From Molanna angustata (Eukaryota > Arthropoda > Insecta > Trichoptera > Molannidae), in contig OY754978.1 in the NCBI GenBank assembly GCA_963576475.1, positions 15,657,718 to 15,721,717 of the forward strand: a stretch of 64,000 nt of DNA, given 5' to 3'. Position numbers and translations under genes: made by a program. Each line of letters begins with the position of its first letter. Position 1 is the first letter of the stretch. Below are positions 56,094-64,000 of the stretch, one piece after another. The notes under the pieces were generated by a model. It was not told where the DNA came from and made no database searches. It saw nothing but the letters and a program-made list of their open reading frames with translations.

Positions 56094-56155
56094 TATAAAT
56101 TTCTACATTATCATTATAAAATTGTCAGTTGTTGAAAAACAATTTGCAATCAGAA
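56094..56155 (+). promoter_or_regulatory. Possible core promoter (TATA + initiator)
   Basis: TATAAAT at 56094-56100, arthropod-type initiator TCAGT at 56125-56129 (A at 56127 as +1, so the TATA lies at about -33), and AGAACG at about +27, a possible downstream element. Downstream the first ATG (56186) opens only 22 codons. An AATAAA lies at 56531. Either a noncoding first exon, a solo LTR, or chance. Confidence 0.35.
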
Positions 56156-56613
56156 CGATCAGCAACTCGTATTGATCCCCGAGCTATGAGCAGAAAAGAG
56201 TTTTCTTTAACACGACGATACAATAATTGCCGGAGATTCTCCGACAGAAAATAATTATAATATCCTCAGTTGGGGTGGAATAGAGATGATGATACACTCA
56301 TTAGTTTCTCATATATGTAACAGATGTATTCCCTATATAAATATTATAATACAATACATATAAATACACACAAAGATACGACAGCTATATACAATTGCAC
56401 AATGTTGGGGAACTCGATGACAGCGGTACGTCCAAGACGCCGGGCACACAACACACAATCTATATGTAACATAATATGTTACACTGTCATATCACATATC
56501 TCACAATAATTGTTTGTAAATTACTTAAATAAATATTGAAATATACTACCGCAATTGAATAGCATGTAATGTATTTTAAATTAATATTATAATAATGAAA
56601 ATAAAATAAAAAA

Positions 56614-57028
56614 TGAGTGAGTTGTGACCAACGCTAAACTCCTCACTATCAAGTCACCCCATGAAGTATGCAAATTTTGTATGGAAAATTTTCAGCATTT
56701 CATGAAATGAGTTTTTTTCAATTATTTTTTTAGAATACAATCTCAGCATGATACTAGTTGATTATCTGCAATAAAAAAAAATAGCCTTAAAAATTGCGAA
56801 ATCATAAGTCCCCACTATATCCTCTTGGGTTCATCATTCGTCCTTTTCCTCATGACTGAGGATAGCGGCTGCAGTCCGTCGCCACACGTATGGCCCGCCT
56901 CCATGCCAATCTGTTTTGGGCTGAACGCAGAGCACCAGTCACCGAAGACCCCATTGTGGACTTAACCAAATCGCTCCATCTGGTCGGTGAGCGACCAAGA
57001 GATCTCTTGGGTTAGTGAGGAGTAAAAA
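56614..57028 (-). mobile_element. Family B element with internal deletion and insert
   Basis: The tail side GTGAGTTGTGACCAACGCTA and ACTCCTCACTATCAAG lies at the left; GTTAGTGAGGAGTAAAAA at the right. The middle of the family is deleted, and a 172-bp retroposon sits at 56832-57003. Confidence 0.65.
56832..57003 (-). mobile_element. 172-bp LINE 3' fragment with 10-bp target duplication
   Basis: CTCTTGGGTT flanks both sides (56822-56831 and 57004-57013). On the minus strand the insert starts GATCTCTTGGTCGCTCACCG after the 5' truncation and ends GGACGAATGATG, consistent with a LINE with a (GATG)-type end. A frame with ALRSAQNRLAWRRAIRV may be coding remnant. RTE-like origin is a guess. Confidence 0.7.
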
Positions 57029-57140
57029 AACAAGATACCATATCGAGAATAATAGCATGGTACTCGTACCTACACTACCACAAAATGCATGGAGAATGTT
57101 CTCCGCAATTGAATGACAAACCCCATAATAATTCAAATAA

Positions 57141-58176
57141 TCCAACATTCGATTCTTTCGTGAGAATTCAATTCTCTTAATGAATCGACATTATTAAGCC
57201 AAGTTGCGTGTACGAAGGAAAATTTTGTATGGTGTAGTGGACTTTTTGCATGCTAATAGCACCAACTAGAGGCCTCGCAGCATATATGTTCCCGTACATG
57301 GATTTTCTCAGAATTCGGAGTAGAACATTTTATGTGAGTTTTGTGTGTGTGTGCGTGTGTGTGTGTGTGTGTCTGTGTGTCTGTGTGTCTGTGTGTGTGT
57401 CTGTCTGTCCCCCCCTTATAACTTTTGATCCGCTTAATTTACAGAGCCCAAAATTTTAAAATATATAAAAAATTACAAGCCTATAAAATTTTTATACTCA
57501 GAAATGTGAATTTTTGTTTCAGTCAGGGGTTATCAACTTTTGAAATTTTGATTTATTTTTCCATATATCTCAGAAACCGTAAAAGATAGAATGCTGAAAA
57601 TTGGTATAAACATAGACAAATACAAAATCTCAAATTACTTTTTTAAAAAAATTCCAGGGTTTCTCAAACATTTTTTATTACGAAAAATATTTTTTTTATG
57701 ATAAATTTTTGAGTTTAACTGCCTATATTTCCATTTTTTTAAAAATATCGAAAAAAGCCGAAACAATACAACTTGATAATTTAATTTTCTATAAAAAATA
57801 TAACCATTGTATTAGCACATCTCAAAATTTTTTTAACAATTTTTATAAAAATTGAATTTAGTGACGACATTGCTTCATACAATTTGTATGGCATTAGCTA
57901 CACACAATAATCTAAGAAGACTTAATAGTTTGATACTAATCTCCAAACATACATACATACCATCATGCTGTTTTCATATTCTGGGTAGGATCAAAGGACT
58001 GACCTCCATACTATCCAATCTTGAACTACATACCTAGGTACATGTGTTGTATAGAAAAGCAAATATCTTAAAATATTAAATAATTTGTATTTATGGGTTT
58101 ATAGTTTGGTACTTATTCTTCAACTGTACATACTATCACTATCGACAGTTGGATCTCATGTGTTACATGTAACTAG
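57141..58176 (+). mobile_element. Helitron/HINE-like copy H9, opposite orientation
   Basis: Starts TCCAACATTCGATTCTTTCG (host A before it) and ends ATCGACAGTTGGATCTCATG, then TGTTACATGTAACTAG with host T after. A/T insertion matches Helitrons. The tail here contains GTTACATGTAAC, a perfect palindrome. GT tract 57342-57400. One of the more diverged copies. Confidence 0.85.
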
Positions 58177-60524
58177 TTATTGAAAATCCATGACAACTGC
58201 TAAAATACCTAAAGATTGTCTTCATAATAAATATACTAGAAAAGACATTAACATGGTATAGATAATATTCTATTTAAAAGAAGTCGTCTGTTTTGAGTTA
58301 TAGGTTCAACTTAGTTGAATAAAACGAGTAACCTACATAATATATATATTTTCGTTTCTCAGAAAGGTTATTGAAACAATTTTGTGATTATTGTATTATT
58401 TTAAATAAGATGAAAACGGATATTGTATTTTCTTTGAATTATGTCTTCCGCTTTCTGTGTACATCTACCATCCAATGTTCATTGGCTCATAAAAAACGTA
58501 TGACTTATTTCAATCAACCCAAGAAACGTAATTTGTCACTTAAGTATGTAGGTATACATAAAACATTTTTGAAACATCTGCAATAATTGTTATGAAAGAT
58601 ACGACTACAATAAAAAGGCTGATCATAGCGAAGAGGAAAGGAAAGTTGGGACATAAGGAGAGAAGAGGAATTTTGTGTCATAATTATTTGATGACTTTAA
58701 TAAATAGATTGATTACAGCAATCAGGATAAAAATCGAGGAACATAGAAGGAATTATTTGACAATTATTATCATCAGTGTCATCTTCCTCATTACAAAGGG
58801 TCGCGTACAGCCTCTCTCCTCGTCATCATAATGCTGTGTATAGTAGCCCTCCATTTCTTCCACAATAATTTCCTATATGTATCATTACAGTCAACGAATT
58901 CTCAAAAAGAAGTAGTGCATGGAAAGAGGCATAATTTTGACTTCATGAATGGGTTTGGTAATAACCCAAAAGTACAAGACCCAGAAAGGTGAGCGGGGGT
59001 CCCGTAATACCTTAAAATATGTTTTTTTGGTATTTCGCTCATACTCGAATTGAAGGCCTTCTAGGTCCCTCCCCTTTAGCTCACCTCTAGGGTTATTTGG
59101 GAATATTTACCTTCAAAGGACCCCAAACACAAGTCGAAAATTCTGCCGCTCTCCTTACACTCTGTAATCGATCGTTGACTGGACTGTGTTTGTCCGCGTA
59201 ACCTGTAAAAATCAACTGTTAACGTATGCTCACATAGAGTACCTACCTATCAAGAGTTGAAATATAACAAAATTTTACAAGTCGATTAATGCCGCTGAGC
59301 AAAATTCAAATATCAGGAGAGCATAGACTAAGAGATGTGTTTCTTTGAATTGGATAACGCGAGACACGCGGTCTTATAAAGACGGATAAAATATCAGGAG
59401 CGCATAGGATAAGGTAGGAAATAACATGCAGAAGGTCATAATATATGTATTAAATTTTGCAATTTCTTAAATATTTGTATAGATTGAGACGACGTTATAT
59501 CATCTATGTGAAAGTAATTAAATGATAATCTTGAATATTTGTGGCGAGATCACGTATCAGGAAGTTCTAGTCCATCTTCCCTCAGTAAATTTTGTACGGG
59601 TTCCTTATCAAAAATGCTAATTCATTCGGCACCGTTACTATACAAAGGTTCCAACAGCCGGTGTTCCCATACACCCACATGATTTACATAAAACCACAAT
59701 AAAATAAAAACCTAAACATTATAAGTTCTCTTCGCTATCTCCTCGGGAATGTATAATTAATTTCCACACAACATATAGCGCCACGCAAAGAGAGATAGAG
59801 GGTAAACAGCGATTATCATCTTCCATGTTGCCTACTCACAATTTGAAATAACATAATTTCTCATTGTTAACAGATTGAAACAAACACACTGCGATGACGT
59901 AGTTTCGTGGAAATGATGAATAAGGAACGATTGACTATAAACATGACGTATAAATCAGAAAGGAAAGGAATGCGCCTCCCAAAAAAACATTGGCACGATT
60001 ATGTGAACGTACTCATACAAGTATTATTGACGCTACAGTACAATACGAGTCTTGACTTTCTCAAGCAATAATGCTGAAAGTCAAGCTACACAAAATCTAG
60101 CTATTTTAATTTGATCTGTTTTCAAAGAGTTTCTATAGCGTGAACAAACAGTGTGAACTAGCGAACGAAGTATCTACTAATTTAAAAAATAAATAAAAAT
60201 ACGTAGATTGATGAATGTTTGATTATATTTTTTCAAAAGAAGCCAAGCTATACTCAATGCAATCGTATTTGCTATTGAGATATGTACAAGAAGGAAAAAA
60301 CATGAAATTTTTAAAGAAAAGTTTCATTAGAAGTAGGATATTATTCAGTTCAGTTTCAGTGCCGGCAACCCGACGTTTATTGTACAAATATACATGAATT
60401 ACAATACATTTTTCGTTCCCCGTCTCATTAGGAAAACATAAATTATTATAGTTATCATAGATAGTAACTTCAAAATATTTTTTTAATTGCAATAAAGCTT
60501 TCATTGTTTTCAAATAAACAATCT
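58177..60524. other. Long unassigned stretch
   Basis: No gene recognised. GC-richer patches at 58790-58850 and 58970-59160 (GGGGTCCCGTAATACC, CCTCCCCTTTAGCTCACC) could be single-copy or old repeats. The small frames at 58371-58831 lack domains. Confidence 0.35.
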
Positions 60525-60835
60525 CTCAATAGATGGCGTTACAATAAGGTTTATTCGTTACGTCATAGATGGGAATAGTAATAATGTCTTATTTTCAAGT
60601 GATTTCTTACTTACTATTCAAATATATATAAAAATTTCAAAAATTTGCATTGATAAGGAAACTCAATAAGAAGGCATAATTGGTGAACGTTGCACAAGCG
60701 CATTAAGTGATCACGTAAACCAGCCGATGACAGATCGTAATCCCTGTAGGTGCCTTGAGTTCCTGGTTCTTATATATTCCAACTTCGTCTCTATTGAGAT
60801 GTTAAAAAGTTTGTCAATAAAAAATAATCAAAATC
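60525..60835. mobile_element. Family D element, partial copy
   Basis: Contains the right arm ATTCCAACTTCGTCTCTATT with GAGATGTTAAAAA, and inner GGCATAATTGGTGAACGTTG and AAGTGATCACGTAAACCAGC. The left arm is shortened or lost. Confidence 0.65.
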
Positions 60836-60839
60836 TGTG

Positions 60840-61635
60840 AGCGTGGTCAGGAGGAAGATTTGTTGGATATCTTATCTTTATAACAATGTTTTATATTCCG
60901 GTTTAATAAACACAATAGGCTCATATTTATCTTTCCATAATTTTAAGTCATGAACATTTTTTGCAAATACTGGCCTAAAACTAAACAACTTACTTAACAA
61001 CCTTTCATTTAAATTTTGTTTTTAATCCTATTTCTGCAATGAATTAAGGCAAAGAGTACTCCCTTTAGAGCAAATTGCCAATAATAAAAATAAACGTGTT
61101 TGTAGAGAATAGTTCAAAATCAAAATCAGTAACTTCTTTTTGTTTGAATATTTGTATGTATAAAAAAAAACAATTAAATTATATCATTGAGTATCATTTA
61201 CTTGGGTTTGAGTTTTAACAAAGCATTGGTTGTGTTGTAGGATAGCAGGTAAAAAGAGAAAAAAATAACTTGTAAAACTCGGCTCCCTAATTTATAAATA
61301 ATTGATCATTACTTGCAGAAATATTTTTGAAAAGACGATTTCTATAAATCAATATTATCTTTCTAAATTAAATGTGAACGTTGCCATTAGCGACTGTAAT
61401 TTTACAAAAGGAAAATTCACCATCTTGCTTGTATTTATGTATGTATAAAGCAAGTATCTTTCTTTAGGGTTAAGATGGAAAGGGTAATCGAGAATTGATT
61501 AGTCAAGTTCAAGACGCTCCTCGTCGTTAATTTCTGATCTGATATTTCGATCTGAAGCTAAATTTAGTTTAATACCTGGCGTATTTAAAAAAAATACTTA
61601 AATTATTATCATCATTAAATAAATTATTTGATGAA
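60840..61635. other. Unassigned AT-rich sequence
   Basis: Nothing recognised. Confidence 0.3.
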
Positions 61636-61639
61636 ATTT

Positions 61640-61980
61640 TATGCGTGGTCTGTGGTGTTATATGGTTGTGAGATTTGGAAGCTGGAGGTAAACACCGTGA
61701 ACAAGTTGAAAGCTTTTGAGATGGGTTGCATCGCATATTACTCAAAATGTCTTGACAGATCTGGTTACAAACTCAGAAGTCTTAAATCGAGCTAGAACAA
61801 CCAGACAACTCTTGTCTACGAAAAAAGGTCCGCAAGATCGCATATCTAGGTCACACAATGAGAGGTGAAATACCATTAGATTCAATTAATACTGGATCAA
61901 ATATTCCGGGGAGTATAGGACAGAATGATTCGGGGGTTCCTGACAGGGCATTAGAAGAAGAATATTTTAATTTAGGAAGA
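61640..61980 (+). pseudogene. RTE-like LINE fragment
   Basis: Plus strand: VLYGCEIWKLEVNTVNKLKA, then FEMGCIAYYSKC, resembling the YGCETW......K..AFEMW..R..L region just after the reverse transcriptase in RTE-like elements. Frames shift afterwards (LGHTMRGEIPLDSI). Confidence 0.75.
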
Positions 61981-62014
61981 CTATGAAAAAGCCAATTAAA
62001 CTATACCTACCTAG

Positions 62015-62085
62015 TTTATTGTATACCTGGTTTATTGTAATATAGGTACTGGTTTATTGTATACCTGGTTTATTGTAACGAACGT
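62015..62085. repeat. Small imperfect tandem repeat
   Basis: GGTTTATTGTATACCTGG-type unit repeated about three times. Confidence 0.6.
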
Positions 62086-62600
62086 CAATGAATTCATCGA
62101 CGTATATATGAATTTGAACGTAAAACAGGTGAATAAAATGATAATTAGTTGAGATTAAAGTTTACATTATTTCCTTATCTCCTCATTTGTTACCCTGTCA
62201 TACATCGTCCTATAACAAATTTTTCTAAGCGATCTAATAAAATATGTAGATATCTATTGGAAGTGAATTAAACCGAAACTGTTTAAAAATGAATGAATTA
62301 AATCAAACAGAAAACTAACAAAGGAGTAAATAGATAAAAAAAATATGCAATGAAATAGAATTAAAAAAATATATATATATTGAAATTCCTTCGGCGATAG
62401 TAATGGCCTATCCAATTGCATCGTTGTTAGGACATGCTTTTTAGGAGTTTTAGGAGAATAATATGGGTTGTATAGAAGCCACGAAAATTGGCTTCACGTA
62501 TCTATACACAAAAACAATATGTTTACATACTCAAAGCATGCATATCCGCGAGAAATTCAAAGTAAAAGAAAATCATATTTTTATTTTTTTAAAAAAAAAA
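62086..62600. other. Unassigned AT-rich sequence
   Basis: Nothing recognised beyond an A-run. Confidence 0.3.
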
Positions 62601-62605
62601 AAAAA

Positions 62606-62775
62606 AAATGAATATGTCCTTGTTAAACAAGTACATATATATCTTCCTACGTTCCCTAAACTAAGCATAAATGCTTGTCCTATAGGTGAACGAGATCGGT
62701 CGAGGCAGGATTCGAACTCGCGACCACTGGATTACTAACCCAGCGCGCTAACCGCTCTGCCATCCACCCATCCGA
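62606..62775 (-). mobile_element. tRNA-Thr-like SINE, free copy
   Basis: Minus strand: TGGCAGAGCGGTTAGCG (A box), anticodon loop TTAGTAA with anticodon AGT, GAGTTCGAATCCTG (B box), then a body ending GACATATTCA and a long T run. Same family as the copies inside both hAT elements. Confidence 0.85.
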
Positions 62776-63275
62776 AATCTTGAAATAAACTCTTCATAAT
62801 TTTTCTGTACAAGTGTTGGAGACTAAAAAGGTGAATCCGGCAGAAATCATTAAGTCTTGCAACGCTGGTCAGGCACTTAATTGGTGGAATCAGCTGTAAA
62901 TGTGTCTGTCTCTATCGTTCATATCACCAGTTACTTTCACTTACACTCTAATTTTTGCTCCCTCTCTATTTTCTCCTCTCTCTCAAGATCTCATATTTCC
63001 TCTTTCGGACCATTAAAATATAATAACTAAACTTTATTGCCCCTAAAAAATAAATTTCCCCTTCATGTCCTCTTATAATAAACGTTACCTACTCTTGATA
63101 AACTCTAATCAAAAAGTAGGTACACCTACATTTTACGCATACTTTAATTTTTACACTTAAATTAAGTCAAACTCGCTCTATTTCAACAAAACGACAAATA
63201 TTATGATGGAAATGAATACCAGTTGTTATTTTGGATTCGATTTCCGGCTGCGTATTTTCGTTAATCCTATTAATT
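62776..63275. other. Unassigned AT-rich sequence
   Basis: Pyrimidine-rich patch at 62935-63010 (CTCTCTCTATTTTCTCC). No gene. Confidence 0.3.
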
Positions 63276-63277
63276 CA

Positions 63278-63515
63278 TACCATCACGTCATATCCTTCAA
63301 TATGGGGCAACCAGCAACAGATGTGAGGTTGTGCATTACCTTATAAGCACGACACATGCATTGTTCTCCACACATTAGTCAAGTCTCGCCTAAAAAGGCA
63401 CTTCATCCAGAATGGATGGTGAACCTCATTGCTAAACTATGTGAGATGTCATTTTGCCTGTTATCTATATTTTCGATTTCTTGGCTATTACGGGACGCCC
63501 GAAAACGCAGTTGAT
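63278..63515 (-). mobile_element. Family A retroposon copy
   Basis: ATACCATCACGTCATATCCT to TATTACGGGACGCCCGAAAA follows family A in minus orientation with moderate divergence; the 5' end is lost before AGCTGTGAGG. Confidence 0.7.
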
Positions 63516-63540
63516 TAATATTTTTTTATATTTTAACCTA

Positions 63541-63561
63541 AACACACACACACACACACAC

Positions 63562-63631
<70 letters not shown>

Positions 63632-63652
63632 ACACGCACACGCATACATATG

Positions 63653-63685
<33 letters not shown>

Positions 63686-63715
63686 ACACACACAGACACA
63701 CACACACACACACAT
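63541..63715. repeat. (CA)n microsatellite
   Basis: About 175 bp of CA with CAGA, CACG and CATA interruptions, joined on its right to a Helitron/HINE-like end. Frames of TH or CV repeats through it are not genes. Confidence 0.95.
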
Positions 63716-63775
63716 AATTTATACTGCGTCTTCCTTCAATAGAATTTCATTCTCTTGAACGAATCGATAGTTGGA
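63716..63775 (-). mobile_element. Helitron/HINE-like end fragment
   Basis: CTTCCTTCAATAGAATTTCA, then TTGAACGAATCGATAGTTGGA: the TCC-end of the family, of the same variant as in the hAT elements. With the CA tract to its left it is the remainder of one copy. Confidence 0.7.
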
Positions 63776-64000
63776 ATACAATAATTCAGATCTCACCAGG
63801 TAGGATACAAAAATATTAATTTAAGAGGATGACTGCTGCCAACGTACCTATTTTTTCAATTTGATATACCATCATTATTACTAAACGAATCATTTTGAAA
63901 AAAATAACCTAGTTAGTTTGGATATTAATAAAGAGAAATATACCTTAACTTTTTGATTATCTTCTGTAAATATTCTTGTAGGAAAATAATAAGCATACCC

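Overview
This window is a repeat-dominated, AT-rich insect nuclear sequence, most likely lepidopteran. The grounds are recurrent GTAGGTAC-type runs, CCTAA telomere-like repeats, insect-style non-LTR retrotransposons whose 3' ends carry an AATTGCC..GGCAAT stem-loop, and Helitron-like elements with a central (CA)n block. I found no host protein-coding gene, no rRNA and no convincing functional tRNA gene. Every open frame with recognisable content belongs to a transposable element; most other open frames are short AT-rich or CA-repeat frames. The species call is inference.

Layout. At 0.5-11.5 kb there are LINE remains: a 5'-truncated R1-like element (2.6-4.5 kb), a 29-bp minisatellite (5.8-6.2 kb), and a young LINE with an intact 1010-residue endonuclease/reverse transcriptase ORF (6753-9901) bounded by an 11-bp target duplication and inserted in an older LINE 3' end. 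At 12-13 kb is an inverted-repeat element interrupted by an RTE-like fragment. At 14.4-19.6 kb is a same-orientation, partly nested cluster of Helitron/HINE-like elements of about 1.05 kb. At 19.8-27.1 kb there are LINE C-terminal fragments, a tRNA-like SINE and a second Helitron-like family hit by a retroposon with a 15-bp target duplication.

At 27.1-39.3 kb lies the most striking structure. Two almost identical 5.59-kb elements sit in opposite orientation about 0.93 kb apart, so 12.1 kb reads as a giant inverted repeat. Each copy has its own perfect 8-bp target duplication (GAATGGAC and TTCATCAC) and 16-bp inverted ends (TAGTGATGAGCAAATG / TAGTGAAGAGCAAAAG). They are therefore two separate insertions of one non-autonomous hAT-like transposon, not one duplicated palindrome. 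The element has hexamer arrays (GGTCTT/AAGACC) next to both ends and an interior built from other repeats: Helitron-like fragments, a tRNA-Thr-like SINE and two further families.

At 39.6-64 kb there are more LINE C-terminal fragments, three tRNA-derived SINE families, long inverted-repeat elements with 11-12-bp target duplications, a 192-bp hairpin element, a long (AAAT)n tract, further Helitron-like copies and a terminal (CA)n tract. Unassigned AT-rich stretches (for example 13-14.4, 44-45.4, 54.5-56.1 and 58.2-60.5 kb) show nothing I can identify, apart from one promoter-like TATA/initiator arrangement near 56.1 kb.

The elements interact mainly by nesting: LINE into LINE, retroposon into Helitron-like element, inverted-repeat element into inverted-repeat element, and everything inside the hAT-like element. 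SINEs share a 3' stem-loop with LINEs that could have mobilised them. The only protein here that looks potentially active is the 1010-residue LINE protein.
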